The position numbers and the translations under genes were made by a program. The notes beneath the pieces are model-generated. The model worked only from the letters and a program-made list of their open reading frames with translations, made no database searches and was not told the origin of the DNA. 64,000 nucleotides of DNA from Chimaeribacter coloradensis (GTDB lineage Bacteria; Pseudomonadota; Gammaproteobacteria; Enterobacterales; Enterobacteriaceae), in NCBI RefSeq assembly GCF_002858715.1, contig NZ_PJZH01000003.1, positions 360,924 through 424,923 on the forward strand, written 5' to 3'. Positions 30,885 to 42,713 of the stretch are shown in pieces. Each line of letters starts with the position of its first letter. The stretch's first letter is position 1.

Positions 30885-32599
30885 TGAGCGATAAACACCC
30901 CGGGCCTCTGGTTGTGGAAGGCAAACTCAGCGATGCCGAGCGCATGAAGCGCGAAAGTAACTACCTGCGCGGCACCATTAAAGAAGACCTGAACGATGGC
31001 CTGACCGGTGCCTTCAACGGCGACAACTTCCTGCTGATCCGTTTCCACGGCATGTACCAGCAGGATGACCGCGACATCCGCGCCGAGCGCGCCGCCCAGA
31101 AGCTGGAACCGCGCCACGCGATGATGCTGCGCTGCCGCCTGCCGGGCGGCATCATGACGCCGCAGCAGTGGCTGGGCATCGACAAATTTGCCGCCGAGAG
31201 CACGCTCTACGGCAGCATCCGCATCACCAACCGCCAGACTTTCCAGTTCCACGGCATCCTGAAGCCGAACGTGAAGCCGGTACACCAGCTGCTGAACAAG
31301 CTGGGGCTGGACGCGCTGGCCACCGCCAACGACGTCAACCGTAACGTGCTCTGCACCTCTAACCCGGTGGAGTCGGAACTGCATCAGGAAGCGTACCAGT
31401 GGGCGAAAAAGCTCTCGGAGCACCTGTTGCCGCGCACCCGCGCCTATGCGGAAGTCTGGCTGGATCAGGAGAAAGTCGAAACCACCGACGAAGAGCCGAT
31501 CCTCGGTGCGACCTACCTGCCGCGTAAATTCAAAACCACGGTGGTGATCCCGCCGCAGAACGACGTTGACCTGCACGCCAACGACCTGAACTTTGTGGCC
31601 ATCGCCGACAACGGCAAACTGGTGGGCTTCAACGTGCTGGTGGGCGGCGGGCTTTCCATCGCCCACGGTGACAAGAAAACCTACGCGCGCACCGCGAGCG
31701 AGCTGGGCTTTATCCCGCTGGAGCACACCCTGGCGGTGGCGGAAGCGGTGGTCACCACCCAGCGCGACTGGGGCAACCGTACCGACCGTAAAAACGCCAA
31801 GACCAAATACACCCTGGAGCGGGTCGGCGTTGACACCTTCAAAGCGGAAGTGGAAAAGCGCGCCGGCATCCTGTTTGCACCGGTCCGCCCTTACGCTTTT
31901 ACCGGCCGTGGCGACCGCATCGGCTGGGTGAAAGGCATCGACAACCAGTGGCACCTGACGCTGTTTATCGAGAACGGCCGCATCCTTGACTACCCGGGCC
32001 GCCCGCTGAAAACCGGCCTGGCGGAGATTGCGAAGATCCACAAAGGGGATTTCCGCCTTACCGCCAACCAGAACCTGATCGTGGCCGGTGTGCCGGAGCA
32101 GGAGAAGGCGCGCATTGAAGCGCTGGCGCGCGATCATGGGCTGATCGATGACCAGCTCACCGAGCAGCGTAAAAACTCGATGGCCTGCGTCTCCTACCCG
32201 ACCTGCCCGCTGGCGATGGCCGAGGCAGAACGCTTCCTGCCGGAGTTCGTCACGCAGGTCGAGGAGATCATGCACCGCCACGGCGTCGGCAACGAGCACA
32301 TCGTGCTGCGCGTCACCGGCTGCCCGAACGGCTGCGGCCGGGCGCTGCTGGCGGAGATCGGGCTGGTGGGCAAGGCGATCAACCGCTACAACCTGCACCT
32401 GGGCGGTAACCTGGCCGGGACGCGCATCCCGCGGATGTACCGCGAGAACATCAGCTCAGAAGAGATCCTGACGATTATCGATGAGCTGGTGGGCCGCTGG
32501 GCGGCAGAACGCACGCCGGGCGAAGGCTTTGGTGACTTTACCATCCGTACCGGCATCATCCGCCCGGTGCTGGACCCGGCACGTGATTTCTGGGAGTAA
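30884..32599 (+). CDS. cysI: CysI, sulfite reductase hemoprotein beta subunit
   Basis: Six-electron reduction of sulfite to sulfide at a coupled siroheme/4Fe-4S centre. 571 aa. The cluster-ligand cysteines lie in [17 protein letters not shown] and [17 protein letters not shown]. Siroheme-binding basic residues are in [14 protein letters not shown]. One-base overlap with cysJ shows coupling. Its siroheme is made by CysG, encoded about 1 kb downstream. Confidence 0.98.
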   Translation: MSDKHPGPLVVEGKLSDAERMKRESNYLRGTIKEDLNDGLTGAFNGDNFLLIRFHGMYQQDDRDIRAERAAQKLEPRHAMMLRCRLPGGIMTPQQWLGIDKFAAESTLYGSIRITNRQTFQFHGILKPNVKPVHQLLNKLGLDALATANDVNRNVLCTSNPVESELHQEAYQWAKKLSEHLLPRTRAYAEVWLDQEKVETTDEEPILGATYLPRKFKTTVVIPPQNDVDLHANDLNFVAIADNGKLVGFNVLVGGGLSIAHGDKKTYARTASELGFIPLEHTLAVAEAVVTTQRDWGNRTDRKNAKTKYTLERVGVDTFKAEVEKRAGILFAPVRPYAFTGRGDRIGWVKGIDNQWHLTLFIENGRILDYPGRPLKTGLAEIAKIHKGDFRLTANQNLIVAGVPEQEKARIEALARDHGLIDDQLTEQRKNSMACVSYPTCPLAMAEAERFLPEFVTQVEEIMHRHGVGNEHIVLRVTGCPNGCGRALLAEIGLVGKAINRYNLHLGGNLAGTRIPRMYRENISSEEILTIIDELVGRWAAERTPGEGFGDFTIRTGIIRPVLDPARDFWE

Positions 32600-32640
32600 G
32601 GCGTTTGCCTGACGACCCCTGTTTACGCTGAGGAGCACTG

Positions 32641-33372
32641 ATGTCGCACTTTAATCTGGCAGAACTGAACGCCTTGCCGAAATCCGGCCAGGCACTGGCA
32701 TTGGCAGAGGCCAACGCCGCCCTGGAGGCGCTGAGCGCCGAACAGCGTGTGGCCTGGGCGCTGGAGCAGCTGCCGGGGGAGTTTGTGCTCTCCTCCAGCT
32801 TCGGCATTCAGGCGGCGGTCTGCCTGCACCTGGTGACGCGCCAGCGCCCGGACATCCCGGTGATCCTGACCGACACCGGCTACCTCTTCCCGGAGACTTA
32901 CCAGTTCATCGACGCGCTCACCGAGCAGCTCAACCTGAACCTGAAGGTCTTCCGGGCGGAGCAGTCGCCCGCCTGGCAGGAAGCACGCTACGGCAAGCTC
33001 TGGGAGCAGGGCGTCGAAGGGATTGAGCGCTACAACCAGCTCAACAAAGTGGAGCCGATGAACCGCGCCATGGAAACGCTGGGGGCGGGCACCTGGTTTG
33101 CCGGGCTGCGCCGCGAGCAGTCCGGCAGCCGGGCGCACCTGCCGGTGCTGGCGGTGCAGCGCGGGGTGTTCAAGGTGTTGCCGATCATCGACTGGGACAA
33201 CCAGCAGGTCTACCGCTACCTGAAGCAGCACGGCCTGAGCTACCACCCATTGTGGGAGCAGGGTTACCTCTCGGTGGGCGACACCCACACCACCAAAAAG
33301 TGGGAGCCGGGCATGAAAGAGGAAGAGACCCGCTTCTTCGGCCTGAAACGTGAGTGCGGCCTGCACGAGTAA
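32641..33372 (+). CDS. cysH: CysH, PAPS reductase
   Basis: Thioredoxin- or glutaredoxin-dependent reduction of 3'-phosphoadenylyl sulfate to sulfite. 243 aa. PP-loop-like [22 protein letters not shown], and the C-terminal catalytic Cys in KRECGLHE. It lacks the two extra CC pairs of Fe-S APS reductases, so PAPS is the substrate. GAGGAG upstream. Last gene of cysJIH, then a strong terminator. Confidence 0.97.
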   Translation: MSHFNLAELNALPKSGQALALAEANAALEALSAEQRVAWALEQLPGEFVLSSSFGIQAAVCLHLVTRQRPDIPVILTDTGYLFPETYQFIDALTEQLNLNLKVFRAEQSPAWQEARYGKLWEQGVEGIERYNQLNKVEPMNRAMETLGAGTWFAGLRREQSGSRAHLPVLAVQRGVFKVLPIIDWDNQQVYRYLKQHGLSYHPLWEQGYLSVGDTHTTKKWEPGMKEEETRFFGLKRECGLHE

Positions 33373-33386
33373 GCCCCCGCAGTCAC

Positions 33387-33420
33387 AAAAGCGCGGCCCT
33401 GCAGGGGGCCGCGCTTTTTT
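33387..33420 (+). terminator. Intrinsic terminator after cysH
   Basis: 13-bp stem AAAAGCGCGGCCC / GGGCCGCGCTTTT with a 6-nt loop, then more T. Confidence 0.9.
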
Positions 33421-33505
33421 ATTGCCTGCTGCCTGCGGTATTCATTTGCCCCGCGTATTGTTGCCCCTATATTCCATAAAGGAACTAATCATTCCATTTC
33501 GTCAT

Positions 33506-33535
33506 TTCATAAGGCGGAAGGGCACACCGTATAGT
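33506..33535 (+). promoter_or_regulatory. Candidate promoter of cysGDNC
   Basis: TTCATA, 18-nt spacer, TATAGT, 36 nt before the GTG start of cysG. The stretch upstream (about 33470-33510) is AT-rich with repeated TTCCAT/TTTCAT elements that could bind CysB. The -35 is weak, as expected of an activator-dependent promoter. Confidence 0.4.
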
Positions 33536-33570
33536 CTCGTTATCAATTTTTTAGCTATGTAAAGGCTGTT

Positions 33571-34989
33571 GTGGACTATCTCCCCCTTTTTGCCGACCTC
33601 AAACAACGTCCGGTTCTGGTGGTGGGCGGCGGCGAAGTCGCCTCGCGCAAAATCGAATTACTTCTGCGCGCAGGTGCGGAAGTGCGGATAGTGGCGCAGG
33701 CGCTTCACCCTGAACTCCAGGCCCGCCATGACCAGCAGCAGGTCATCTGGCTGGCGGAAGCCTTTGATCCCGCCCAACTCGATGACGTGTTCCTGGTGAT
33801 TGCCGCCACTGACGACAACGCCCTGAATGCCGCCGTCTTTGACGAAGCAGACCGCCGCCGGGTGCTGGCAAACGTGGTGGATGACCAGCCGAAGTGCTCC
33901 TTTATCTTCCCGTCGATTGTTGACCGTTCACCGCTGGTCGTTGCCATCTCCTCCAGCGGCACAGCGCCGGTGCTGGCGCGTATGCTGCGCGAGAAGCTGG
34001 AAGCGCTGCTGCCTGCCAGCCTCGGCACCATGGCGGAGATCGCCGGCAACTGGCGCGGCCGGGTGAAAGACCAGCTGCGCTCCATGACGGAACGCCGCCG
34101 CTTCTGGGAGAAAGCCTTCGGCGGCCGCTTTGCCGCGCTGGTGGAGAGCGGCCAGCCTGAGCTGGCGGAGCAGGCGTTGGGGGAAACCCTGATGCAGCAC
34201 CAGAAAGAGGGCGGGCAGGTGACGCTGGTGGGGGCAGGGCCGGGCGACGCCGGGCTGCTGACCCTGCGCGGTCTGCAGGTGATGCAGCAGGCTGACGTGG
34301 TGCTGTATGACCACCTGGTCAGCGACGAGGTGCTGGAGCTGGTGCGCCGTGACGCCGACCGCATCTGCGTCGGCAAGCGTGCCGGGGCGCACTCGGTGGC
34401 GCAGGAGGAGACCAACCGCCTGCTGGTGGAGCTGGCGCTGAAGGGCAAACGGGTGGTGCGCCTTAAAGGCGGTGACCCGTTCATCTTCGGGCGCGGCGGC
34501 GAGGAGCTGCAGGCGGTGAAGGCCGCCGGTATCCCGTTCCAGGTGGTGCCGGGCGTCACTGCGGCGGCCGGGGCTACCGCCTACGCTGGTATCCCGCTGA
34601 CCCACCGCGACCACGCCCAGAGCGTGCAGTTTATTACCGGCCACTGCCGCCCGGACGGCGACGCCTTCGACTGGGCGACGCTGGCCCGCAGCCGCCAGAC
34701 GCTGGCGATCTACATGGGCACCGTCAAGGCGGCGGAGATCAGCACGCAGCTGATCGCCCACGGCCGCGCCGCCGACACGCCGGTGGCGGTGATCGGCCGC
34801 GGCACCCGCGCCGACCAGCAGGTGCTGACCGGCACCCTGGCGCAGCTCGATATTCTGGCTCAACAGGCACCCACACCAGCTTTGCTGGTGATTGGCGAAG
34901 TGGTCTCACTCCATTCGCAACTCGCCTGGTTTGGGCATCAACCGCAGGCGGACGGCTTCCAACGCCCGTCCGTCGTGAATTTGGCTTAA
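33571..34989 (+). CDS. cysG: CysG, siroheme synthase (fused dehydrogenase/ferrochelatase and uroporphyrinogen methyltransferase)
   Basis: Makes siroheme from uroporphyrinogen III. 472 aa with two parts: N-terminal NAD-dependent precorrin-2 dehydrogenase/ferrochelatase ([18 protein letters not shown]) to about 210, and C-terminal SAM methyltransferase ([30 protein letters not shown]). The start is GTG, preceded by AAAGG. The gene leads cysDNC with a 9-nt gap, placing siroheme supply in the sulfate operon, unlike E. coli where cysG follows nirBDC. Confidence 0.96.
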   Translation: MDYLPLFADLKQRPVLVVGGGEVASRKIELLLRAGAEVRIVAQALHPELQARHDQQQVIWLAEAFDPAQLDDVFLVIAATDDNALNAAVFDEADRRRVLANVVDDQPKCSFIFPSIVDRSPLVVAISSSGTAPVLARMLREKLEALLPASLGTMAEIAGNWRGRVKDQLRSMTERRRFWEKAFGGRFAALVESGQPELAEQALGETLMQHQKEGGQVTLVGAGPGDAGLLTLRGLQVMQQADVVLYDHLVSDEVLELVRRDADRICVGKRAGAHSVAQEETNRLLVELALKGKRVVRLKGGDPFIFGRGGEELQAVKAAGIPFQVVPGVTAAAGATAYAGIPLTHRDHAQSVQFITGHCRPDGDAFDWATLARSRQTLAIYMGTVKAAEISTQLIAHGRAADTPVAVIGRGTRADQQVLTGTLAQLDILAQQAPTPALLVIGEVVSLHSQLAWFGHQPQADGFQRPSVVNLA

Positions 34990-34998
34990 GGATCTGTT

Positions 34999-35907
34999 AT
35001 GGACGAAAAACGACTCACACATTTGCGGCAACTGGAGGCGGAGAGCATCCATATCATCCGTGAGGTCGCCGCTGAATTCGGTAACCCGGTGATGCTCTAC
35101 TCCATCGGGAAAGACTCGTCGGTGATGCTGCACCTGGCGCGCAAAGCCTTCTACCCGGGCACCCTGCCGTTCCCGCTGCTGCATGTGGATACCGGCTGGA
35201 AATTCCGCGAGATGTACGAGTTCCGCGACCGCACCGCCAAAAACTACGGCTGCGAACTGCTGGTGCACAAAAACCCGGAAGGGGTGGCGATGGGCATCAA
35301 CCCGTTCGTACACGGCAGCGCCAAGCACACCGACATCATGAAAACCGAAGGGCTGAAACAGGCGCTGAACAAATACGGCTTTGATGCCGCGTTCGGCGGC
35401 GCGCGCCGCGATGAGGAGAAATCCCGCGCGAAAGAGCGCATTTACTCCTTCCGCGACCGCTTCCACCGCTGGGACCCGAAAAACCAGCGCCCGGAGCTGT
35501 GGCATAACTACAACGGCCAGATCAACAAAGGGGAGAGCATCCGCGTCTTCCCGCTGTCGAACTGGACGGAGCTGGACATCTGGCAATATATCTACCTGGA
35601 AAACATCGAGATTGTGCCGCTCTACCTCGCCGCGCCGCGCCCGGTGCTGGAGCGCGACGGCATGCTGCTGATGGTGGATGATGACCGCATCGACCTGCAA
35701 CCGGGCGAAGTGATTACGCAGAAGATGGTGCGCTTCCGTACCCTCGGCTGCTGGCCGCTGACCGGCGCGGTGGAGTCCGAAGCGCAAACGCTGCCGGAGA
35801 TCATCGAAGAGATGCTGGTCTCCACCACCAGTGAGCGCCAGGGGCGCGCCATCGACCGCGATCAGGCCGGGTCGATGGAGTTGAAAAAGCGTCAGGGATA
35901 TTTCTAA
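34999..35907 (+). CDS. cysD: CysD, sulfate adenylyltransferase small subunit
   Basis: Forms adenosine 5'-phosphosulfate from ATP and sulfate, driven by the CysN GTPase. 302 aa, the same as E. coli. PP-loop motif [18 protein letters not shown] and [38 protein letters not shown] follows. 12 nt separate it from cysN. Confidence 0.98.
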   Translation: MDEKRLTHLRQLEAESIHIIREVAAEFGNPVMLYSIGKDSSVMLHLARKAFYPGTLPFPLLHVDTGWKFREMYEFRDRTAKNYGCELLVHKNPEGVAMGINPFVHGSAKHTDIMKTEGLKQALNKYGFDAAFGGARRDEEKSRAKERIYSFRDRFHRWDPKNQRPELWHNYNGQINKGESIRVFPLSNWTELDIWQYIYLENIEIVPLYLAAPRPVLERDGMLLMVDDDRIDLQPGEVITQKMVRFRTLGCWPLTGAVESEAQTLPEIIEEMLVSTTSERQGRAIDRDQAGSMELKKRQGYF

Positions 35908-35919
35908 GGAACACGCCAG

Positions 35920-37347
35920 ATGAATAATGCAATTGCACAACAGATCGCCGAACAGGGTGGCGTAGAAGGCTACCTGAAGAGCCAGCAGCACAAAAGCCTG
36001 CTGCGTTTCCTGACCTGCGGCAGCGTCGATGACGGCAAATCCACGCTGATCGGCCGCCTGCTGCACGACACCCGCCAGATTTATGAGGACCAGCTCTCCT
36101 CGCTGCACAACGACAGCAAACGCCACGGCACCCAGGGCGAGAAACTCGACCTGGCGCTGCTGGTGGACGGCCTCCAGGCCGAGCGCGAGCAGGGCATCAC
36201 CATCGATGTGGCGTACCGCTACTTCTCCACGGAGAAGCGCAAATTTATCATCGCGGACACGCCGGGGCATGAGCAGTACACCCGCAACATGGCGACCGGT
36301 GCCTCGACCTGCGATCTGGCGATCCTGCTGATCGACGCCCGCAAAGGGGTACTGGACCAGACCCGCCGTCACAGCTTCATCGCCACGCTGCTGGGCATCC
36401 GTCACCTGGTGGTGGCGGTGAACAAGATGGATCTGGTGGAGTACAGCGAAACCGTCTACGAGCAGTTCAAGCAGGACTACCTCGATTTCGCCCAGCAACT
36501 GCCGGCGGATCTCGACATCAAATTCGTGCCGATGTCTGCGCTGGAAGGGGACAACGTCGCCACCCAGAGCAGCAAAATGGGCTGGTATACCGGCCCGACG
36601 CTGCTGGAGCTGCTGGAGACGGTCAACGTCATCAACGTCAGCGAACAGCAGCCGCTGCGCTTCCCGGTGCAGTACGTCAACCGCCCGAACCTCGACTTCC
36701 GCGGCTATGCCGGCACCCTGGCCGCCGGGGTGGTACGGGTCGGCCAGCGGGTGAAAGTGCTGCCGTCAGGCGTGGAGTCCACGGTGGCGCGCATCGTCAC
36801 CTTCGACGGCGACCTGCAGGAAGCCTGGGCAGGTGAGGCGATCACGCTGGTACTGAAGGATGAGATCGACATCAGCCGCGGTGACCTGCTGGTAGACGCG
36901 GCCGACACCCTGAAGCCGGTGTACCATGCGCTGGTGGATGTGGTGTGGATGGCCGAACAGCCGCTGGTGCCGGGGCAGAGTTATGACATCAAGGTCGCGG
37001 GCAAGAAATCACGCGCGCGGGTGGAGAACATCCAGTATCAGGTGGAGATCAACTCCCTGACCCAGCGCGTGGTGGAAAACCTGCCGCTGAACGGCATCGG
37101 GCTGGTGGAACTCACCTTCGATGAGCCGCTGATGCTGGACAACTACCAGGCCAACGCCGTGACCGGCGGGATGATCTTTATCGATCGCCTGACCAACGTC
37201 ACCGTGGGTGCAGGCATGGTGCGTGAAGCGCTCGAGACCGTGTTCGAAGAGCCGCGTGCCTTCAGCGCCTTTGAGCTGGAGCTGAACGCGCTGGTGCGCC
37301 GCCACTTCCCGCACTGGGGTGCGCGTGACCTGCTGGGTGGTAAATAA
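35920..37347 (+). CDS. cysN: CysN, sulfate adenylyltransferase GTPase subunit
   Basis: EF-Tu-like GTPase that couples GTP hydrolysis to APS formation by CysD. 475 aa. G1 [17 protein letters not shown]3 [17 protein letters not shown]4 NKMDLVEY. No kinase domain is fused; cysC is separate. The stop is 2 nt before the cysC start. Confidence 0.98.
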   Translation: MNNAIAQQIAEQGGVEGYLKSQQHKSLLRFLTCGSVDDGKSTLIGRLLHDTRQIYEDQLSSLHNDSKRHGTQGEKLDLALLVDGLQAEREQGITIDVAYRYFSTEKRKFIIADTPGHEQYTRNMATGASTCDLAILLIDARKGVLDQTRRHSFIATLLGIRHLVVAVNKMDLVEYSETVYEQFKQDYLDFAQQLPADLDIKFVPMSALEGDNVATQSSKMGWYTGPTLLELLETVNVINVSEQQPLRFPVQYVNRPNLDFRGYAGTLAAGVVRVGQRVKVLPSGVESTVARIVTFDGDLQEAWAGEAITLVLKDEIDISRGDLLVDAADTLKPVYHALVDVVWMAEQPLVPGQSYDIKVAGKKSRARVENIQYQVEINSLTQRVVENLPLNGIGLVELTFDEPLMLDNYQANAVTGGMIFIDRLTNVTVGAGMVREALETVFEEPRAFSAFELELNALVRRHFPHWGARDLLGGK

Positions 37348-37349
37348 AC

Positions 37350-37952
37350 GTGTCTGACCGCGACGAAAACATCGTCTGGCACCCGCACGCCGTCGCACGT
37401 GCGGACCGTGAGGCGCTGCACCGCCACCAGGGCACGGTGCTCTGGTTCACCGGGCTGTCAGGCTCCGGCAAGTCCACGGTGGCCGGGGCGCTGGAGCAGG
37501 CGTTGCACGCCCACGGCGTCAGCACCTATCTGCTGGATGGGGATAATGTGCGCCACGGGCTGTGCCGCGACCTCGGCTTCTCCGATGATGACCGGCGGGA
37601 AAATATCCGCCGGGTCGGGGAGGTGGCGAAGCTGATGGTGGATGCCGGGCTGGTGGTGCTCACCGCCTTTATCTCCCCGCACCGGGCAGAGCGGCAGATG
37701 GTGCGCGAGCTGCTCGGCGACCGCTTTATTGAAGTGTTTGTGGATACGCCGCTGGCACTCTGTGAAGCGCGCGATCCCAAAGGCTTATATAAGAAAGCGC
37801 GCGCCGGGGAGCTGAAAAACTTCACCGGGATTGACTCGGTTTACGAAGCGCCAGAAGCCCCTGATATCCATCTGAAAGGTGAACAATTAGTAACAAATTT
37901 AGTAGAGCAAATGTTAGACGTTCTGCGTCGCCGCGTTATTATCGAACCCTGA
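37350..37952 (+). CDS. cysC: CysC, APS kinase
   Basis: Phosphorylates APS to PAPS. 200 aa. P-loop [15 protein letters not shown], then [17 protein letters not shown] and [13 protein letters not shown], and the lid [23 protein letters not shown] start two nt after cysN, with GGTGG inside the cysN end as ribosome site; the protein start aligns with E. coli. End of cysGDNC. Confidence 0.97.
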   Translation: MSDRDENIVWHPHAVARADREALHRHQGTVLWFTGLSGSGKSTVAGALEQALHAHGVSTYLLDGDNVRHGLCRDLGFSDDDRRENIRRVGEVAKLMVDAGLVVLTAFISPHRAERQMVRELLGDRFIEVFVDTPLALCEARDPKGLYKKARAGELKNFTGIDSVYEAPEAPDIHLKGEQLVTNLVEQMLDVLRRRVIIEP

Positions 37953-38012
37953 ACCGGCTGTGGCCCCGCGCCTTCGCGCGCAGGGCCGCACTGAGACCAC
38001 AGGGATCACCGT

Positions 38013-38375
38013 ATGCAGACTATCCGCCCCTATTCCCCTGCCGGCCGCGAGGCCAATGCGCCGTCGCGGCCTTCGCGCCCGGTGGCTGAACGGCGTGACG
38101 GCGAGGAGCCTTCTTACTCCTTTCTGGGCGGCAGCGCGGGGTTCGTCTTCTACTGGCTCGCTTTTGCCCTTCCTTTTGTGGTGTATGGTGCCAATACCCT
38201 GTTTTTCCTGCTCTATACCTGGCCGTTCTTTCTGACGCTGATGCCGGTCTCGGTGCTGGCGGGCATCGCCATCAGTATGCTGCTGCGCGGCCATGTGCTG
38301 CTGACGTTGCTGCTGAGCGGTGCGGTGGTGATCTGCCTCTTCTGGCTGCTCTTCTCGTTTCTGACCGGTTGGTAA
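38013..38375 (+). CDS. ygbE: YgbE, DUF3561 inner-membrane protein
   Basis: 120-aa membrane protein of unknown role, always near cysC/ftsB in this order. Polar N-terminus to about residue 40, then three hydrophobic segments ([23 protein letters not shown], about 45-70, then 70-95 and 98-118). The segment [19 protein letters not shown] matches E. coli YgbE well; the N-terminal 40 residues do not. Spaced 60 nt from cysC. Confidence 0.88.
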   Translation: MQTIRPYSPAGREANAPSRPSRPVAERRDGEEPSYSFLGGSAGFVFYWLAFALPFVVYGANTLFFLLYTWPFFLTLMPVSVLAGIAISMLLRGHVLLTLLLSGAVVICLFWLLFSFLTGW

Positions 38376-38541
38376 GCCCTGCCGCCGCTGTCTGCCGTTT
38401 TCCCTGCTTTTCCCCGGCCTGCCGCCGGCACCACCGGTTATCTGTGCGGAATCCGCGATCTATTCTCCCGGCCAATGCATTGCGCATGTGGAGTCGAACG
38501 TAAAGTTATGGGATGATTGCCGGGTTTTTCAGGGGGCGGGC

Positions 38542-38862
38542 ATGGGCAAATTAACGCTGCTGTTATTGATTTTACTTGGCTGGCTCCAGTATTCACTGTG
38601 GCTGGGCAAGAATGGTATTCACGATTATGTCCGGGTGGATGATGACGTTACGGTCCAGAAGGCCAATAACGCCAAGCTGAAATCACGGAACGATCAGCTT
38701 TTTGCTGAAATAGATGATTTGAACGGCGGTCAGGAAGCGATCGAAGAGCGCGCGCGCAACGAACTCGGGATGATCAAACCGGGTGAGACCTTCTACCGGC
38801 TGGTGCCTGACCAATCCAAACGCAGCGCAACCACCGCGTCTGCGCAAAACAACGCACACTAA
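38542..38862 (+). CDS. ftsB: FtsB, cell division protein
   Basis: Bitopic divisome protein that joins FtsL and FtsQ to activate septal peptidoglycan synthesis. 106 aa: N-terminal membrane helix ([20 protein letters not shown]), then a periplasmic coiled coil (about 28-70) and the conserved [19 protein letters not shown] start at ATG 38542, preceded by AGGGGGCGGG; the frame opens 18 codons earlier without similarity. Precedes ispD by 4 nt. Confidence 0.96.
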   Translation: MGKLTLLLLILLGWLQYSLWLGKNGIHDYVRVDDDVTVQKANNAKLKSRNDQLFAEIDDLNGGQEAIEERARNELGMIKPGETFYRLVPDQSKRSATTASAQNNAH

Positions 38863-38866
38863 TCAG

Positions 38867-39583
38867 ATGAACAACGCAGGTTCCCTTCCAGAGATCATTG
38901 CCGTTGTGCCGGCCGCCGGAATCGGCAGCCGTATGCAGGCACAATGCCCGAAGCAGTACCTCACCATCGGCCACCAGACCCTGATTGAGCACGCCATCGC
39001 GGCGCTGCTGCGCCACCCGCGCATCAGCCGGGTGATTGTGGCCGTCAGCCCGCAGGACACGCACTTTACGTCTTTGCCGATTGCCGCAGACCCGCGGATT
39101 CACGTAGTGTCGGGCGGGGCAGAGCGGGCCGACTCCGTGCTGGCGGGGCTGGCATGCGCCGGCGACGCGGCCTGGGTGCTGGTGCATGACGCCGCGCGCC
39201 CCTGCCTGCATCAGGACGATCTGGCGCGCCTGCTGGCGATCACCGCCACCAGCGAGGTTGGCGGTATCCTGGCGGCCCCGGTGCGGGACACCATGAAGCG
39301 CGCCGAAGCGGGCGTGGCGGCCGTGGCGCACACCGTTGACCGGCAGAACCTGTGGCACGCCCTGACGCCGCAGCTCTTCCCGCTGGCGCTGCTCAAAGCC
39401 TGCCTCAGCCGGGCGCTGAGCGAGGGGGCCACCATCACGGACGAAGCCTCGGCGCTGGAGTATTGTGGTTACCATCCGCAGCTGGTGCCCGGCCGCGCGG
39501 ACAACATCAAAGTGACGCAGCCGGAAGATCTGGCGCTGGCGGCATTTTATCTTTCTCATTTTTCAACACAGGAGCACGCATGA
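38867..39583 (+). CDS. ispD: IspD, 2-C-methyl-D-erythritol 4-phosphate cytidylyltransferase
   Basis: Third step of the non-mevalonate isoprenoid pathway. 238 aa. Nucleotide-binding [20 protein letters not shown], then [22 protein letters not shown] and the DTMKRA loop. Start ATG 38867 (MNNAGSLPE) just after the ftsB stop; 28 upstream in-frame codons overlap ftsB and are rejected. Stop overlaps ispF. Confidence 0.97.
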   Translation: MNNAGSLPEIIAVVPAAGIGSRMQAQCPKQYLTIGHQTLIEHAIAALLRHPRISRVIVAVSPQDTHFTSLPIAADPRIHVVSGGAERADSVLAGLACAGDAAWVLVHDAARPCLHQDDLARLLAITATSEVGGILAAPVRDTMKRAEAGVAAVAHTVDRQNLWHALTPQLFPLALLKACLSRALSEGATITDEASALEYCGYHPQLVPGRADNIKVTQPEDLALAAFYLSHFSTQEHA

Positions 39584-40056
39584 TGCGTATCGGTCACGGA
39601 TTTGATGTACATAAATTTGGTGGGGAAGGCCCACTGGTGATCGGCGGCGTGCGTATTCCGTACCCTCAGGGGCTGCTGGCGCACTCCGACGGCGACGTGG
39701 CGCTGCATGCGGCCACCGATGCGCTGCTGGGCGCGGCGGCGCTGGGAGACATCGGCAAGCTCTTCCCGGACACCGACCCGGCGTACAAAGGCGCAGACAG
39801 CCGCGCCCTGCTGCGTGAGGCCTACCGCCGCATTCTGGCGAAAGGCTACCGCCTCGGTAACCTCGACATCACCCTGATTGCGCAGGCACCGAAAATGGCC
39901 CCGCATATCCCGCAGATGCGGGTCAACCTGGCCGAGGATTTGCAGTGCCATATGGATGATGTCAACGTGAAGGCCACCACTACCGAGCAGCTCGGCTTTA
40001 CCGGGCGCGGTGAGGGCATCGCCTGTGCGGCCGTCGCGCTGCTGATCAAGGCCTGA
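39583..40056 (+). CDS. ispF: IspF, 2-C-methyl-D-erythritol 2,4-cyclodiphosphate synthase
   Basis: Cyclises CDP-ME 2-phosphate; follows IspD/IspE in isoprenoid synthesis. 157 aa. Zinc ligands in GHGFDVH and the later His in [26 protein letters not shown] and the C-terminal [15 protein letters not shown] are typical. Tandem ATGs at 39580 and 39583; I choose the second (MRIGHG, 8 nt from AGGAG), though 39580 is possible. Confidence 0.97.
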   Translation: MRIGHGFDVHKFGGEGPLVIGGVRIPYPQGLLAHSDGDVALHAATDALLGAAALGDIGKLFPDTDPAYKGADSRALLREAYRRILAKGYRLGNLDITLIAQAPKMAPHIPQMRVNLAEDLQCHMDDVNVKATTTEQLGFTGRGEGIACAAVALLIKA

Positions 40057-40060
40057 TGTG

Positions 40061-41107
40061 ATGGATATGACAACGCTGACCTGGCTGCACGGCGAACCGC
40101 GTTCCGGCGGCCTGCTGAAGGCCAACCCGGAAGATTTCCAGGTGCGTGAGGATCTGGGCTTCGAGCCGGATGGCGAGGGCGAGCACCTGCTGGTGCGCAT
40201 CCGCAAAAACGGCTGCAATACCCAGTTCGTGGCGGAGGCGCTGGCGCGCTTCGCCGGCATTCCCGCCCGCGCCGTCAGCTACGCCGGGCTGAAAGATCGC
40301 CATGCGGTCACTGAGCAGTGGTTCTGCCTGCATCTTCCCGGCAAAGAGGCGCCCGATCTTGCGGCGTTTCAGCTCGAAGGGTGCGAAGTGCTTACCAGTG
40401 CCCGCCAGCGCCGCAAGCTGCGCATCGGCGCGCTGAAAGGCAACGCCTTTACGCTGGTGTTGCGTCAGGTCACTGACCGGGCGGACGTGGAGCAGCGGCT
40501 GGCGCGCATTGCAGAGCAGGGGGTGCCGAACTACTTCGGCGTGCAGCGTTTCGGGCATGGCGGCAACAATCTGGTGCAGGCCGCACGCTGGGCGCGTGAC
40601 GAGATCCGCGTGAAAGAGCGCAGCAAGCGCAGTTTTTACCTCTCCGCCAGCCGCAGCGCGATGTTCAACCTGATCGCCGCTGAACGGCTGGCGCAGGGGC
40701 TGCACCGCACCGTGCTGGAGGGCGATGCCCTGCAACTCAGCGGGCGCGGAAGCTGGTTCGTGGCGAAAGCGGACGAACTGGCGACGCTTCAGGCGCGCCT
40801 GGAGGCGGGCGAGTTACAGATTACCGCCCCGTTGCCGGGTGACGGCGAGCTGGGCACCCAGGCGGCCGCCGAAGCGCTGGAGCAGGCCTGCCTGGCCCAA
40901 CAGGGCGATCTGCTCGGCCTGCTGAAGCGCGAGCGGGTTGAGCCGGCGCGGCGTGCGCTGCTGCTCTACCCGCAACAGATGCAGTGGAACTGGTGGGACG
41001 ATGTCACCCTTGAGCTGAATTTCTGGCTGCCGGCCGGCAGCTTCGCCACCAGTGTGGTACGTGAAATCCTGCGGCAGGACAACGGTAATGCGGATCTTAC
41101 TGAGTAA
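40061..41107 (+). CDS. truD: TruD, tRNA pseudouridine-13 synthase
   Basis: Makes pseudouridine at position 13 of tRNA-Glu. 348 aa. Catalytic Asp in [15 protein letters not shown]; also [16 protein letters not shown] near the start and [17 protein letters not shown] at 40058 and ATGs at 40061 and 40067 compete; I chose 40061. Overlaps surE by 20 nt. Confidence 0.96.
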   Translation: MDMTTLTWLHGEPRSGGLLKANPEDFQVREDLGFEPDGEGEHLLVRIRKNGCNTQFVAEALARFAGIPARAVSYAGLKDRHAVTEQWFCLHLPGKEAPDLAAFQLEGCEVLTSARQRRKLRIGALKGNAFTLVLRQVTDRADVEQRLARIAEQGVPNYFGVQRFGHGGNNLVQAARWARDEIRVKERSKRSFYLSASRSAMFNLIAAERLAQGLHRTVLEGDALQLSGRGSWFVAKADELATLQARLEAGELQITAPLPGDGELGTQAAAEALEQACLAQQGDLLGLLKRERVEPARRALLLYPQQMQWNWWDDVTLELNFWLPAGSFATSVVREILRQDNGNADLTE

Positions 41108-41849
41108 CGATGATGGCGTCAGCGCGCCGGGGATTCAGACCCTGGCGGCGGCGCTCAGGCAGTTTGCCGAGGTGCAGGTGGTGGCTCCCGACCGCAACCG
41201 CAGCGGTGCCTCCAATGCGCTGACGCTGGATGCGCCGCTGCGTACGCTGGCACTGCCCAACGGTGACATCGCCGTGCAGCAGGGCACCCCTACGGATTGC
41301 GTCTATCTGGGCGTCAACCAGCTGATGCGGCCGCGGCCCGATATTGTAGTCTCCGGCATTAATGCCGGGGCGAACCTCGGTGATGATGTGATCTACTCCG
41401 GCACCGTGGCTGCGGCCACCGAGGGGCGGCACCTGGGCTTTCCGGCGCTGGCGGTCTCCCTGGACGGGCATCAGCACTATGAGACCGCCGCTGCGGTAAC
41501 TTGTGCGATCCTGCGGGGATTGCAGCGCGAACCGCTGCGAACCGGCAAGATCCTGAACATCAATGTGCCGGATCTGCCGCTGTCTGCCATCAAGGGCATC
41601 AAGGTGACCCGCTGCGGCAGCCGCCACCCGGCCGATCAGGTGATTCACCAGCAAGACCCGCGCGGTCAGGATTTATGGTGGATCGGCCCGCCGGGCGCAA
41701 AATTTGATTATGCGCCGGGCACCGATTTTGCTGCACTGGAAGAGGGATATGTGTCCATCACACCGCTTCAGGTCGATTTAACGGCCTACGCGGCACAGGA
41801 TGTTGTGGAGAGATGGTTAACCAACGCCGAGGTCAACGGGGAATGGTGA
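41088..41849 (+). CDS. surE: SurE, 5'/3'-nucleotidase and exopolyphosphatase
   Basis: Metal-dependent nucleotide phosphatase needed in stationary phase and stress. 253 aa, the E. coli length. Metal-binding Asp8/Asp9 in [46 protein letters not shown]. Starts inside truD at ATG 41088, so translation is probably coupled; overlaps pcm. Confidence 0.97.
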   Translation: MRILLSNDDGVSAPGIQTLAAALRQFAEVQVVAPDRNRSGASNALTLDAPLRTLALPNGDIAVQQGTPTDCVYLGVNQLMRPRPDIVVSGINAGANLGDDVIYSGTVAAATEGRHLGFPALAVSLDGHQHYETAAAVTCAILRGLQREPLRTGKILNINVPDLPLSAIKGIKVTRCGSRHPADQVIHQQDPRGQDLWWIGPPGAKFDYAPGTDFAALEEGYVSITPLQVDLTAYAAQDVVERWLTNAEVNGEW

Positions 41850-42469
41850 ACAGTCGTATGCGAATTCTGCTGGACCAGCTCCGCCAGCAGGGCATTCAGG
41901 ATGAGCGGTTGCTGCAGGCGATAGAGGCAGTGCCGCGGGAGCGTTTCGTGGATGAGGCGCTGGAGCACAAAGCCTATGAAAACACGGCGCTGCCGATCGG
42001 CTCCGGCCAGACCATCTCCCAGCCTTACATGGTGGCGCGGATGACCGATCTGCTGCAGCTTTCGCCCGGCTCGCGGGTGCTGGAGATCGGCACCGGCTCC
42101 GGCTACCAGACGGCGATTCTGGCGCATCTGGTCGATCACGTCTGCTCGGTTGAGCGCATCAAAGGGTTGCAGTGGCAGGCCAAGCGCCGCTTTAAGCAGC
42201 TTGATCTGCATAACATCTCCACCCGCCATGGCGACGGCTGGCTCGGCTGGCCCGCACGCGCGCCGTTCGATGCCATTATCGTGACTGCCGCGCCGCCCGA
42301 AGTGCCCCAGCCGTTGCTGGAGCAACTGGATGAGGGCGGGATCCTGGTTCTCCCGGTGGGTGAGCACTCACAACTTCTGCAACGCATCCAACGCAAAAAC
42401 AATGAATTCAAGGTCGAGACCATTGAGGCGGTGCGCTTTGTGCCGATGGTCAAAGGGGATCTGGCCTGA
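41843..42469 (+). CDS. pcm: Pcm, protein-L-isoaspartate O-methyltransferase
   Basis: SAM-dependent repair of isoaspartyl residues in damaged proteins. 208 aa, as in E. coli. SAM motif [15 protein letters not shown], with [12 protein letters not shown] and [11 protein letters not shown] start at ATG 41843 ([10 protein letters not shown]), overlapping the surE stop. surE-pcm-nlpD-rpoS is a conserved stress cluster. Confidence 0.97.
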   Translation: MVNSRMRILLDQLRQQGIQDERLLQAIEAVPRERFVDEALEHKAYENTALPIGSGQTISQPYMVARMTDLLQLSPGSRVLEIGTGSGYQTAILAHLVDHVCSVERIKGLQWQAKRRFKQLDLHNISTRHGDGWLGWPARAPFDAIIVTAAPPEVPQPLLEQLDEGGILVLPVGEHSQLLQRIQRKNNEFKVETIEAVRFVPMVKGDLA

Positions 42470-42713
42470 TTCACCCTTGCTCTTCTCTGCCGCCGGGCTT
42501 AACGCCCGGCCGGCAATAAAAAATTCCGTACTACTCTCCTATGGTGCTGCACCGGCGATGTTGATAGCATCCGTGGCAGCGTTTTTCTCTCTTGCTGTCC
42601 GCTGCGGCAGTTGTGAGGGACCTTACCGCGCGCAGGGCGGGCCTGTTGCCTTTTCGCGGCGGATTGATAAGGTTTTTTGGATAGTTCACTGATATTGCTG
42701 TTATGGGGGAATG

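Noticed and set aside
39352..39582. Upstream extension of the ispF frame into ispD
   Set aside because: Low-complexity shadow of ispD; the ribosome site and family alignment place the start at 39583 (or 39580).
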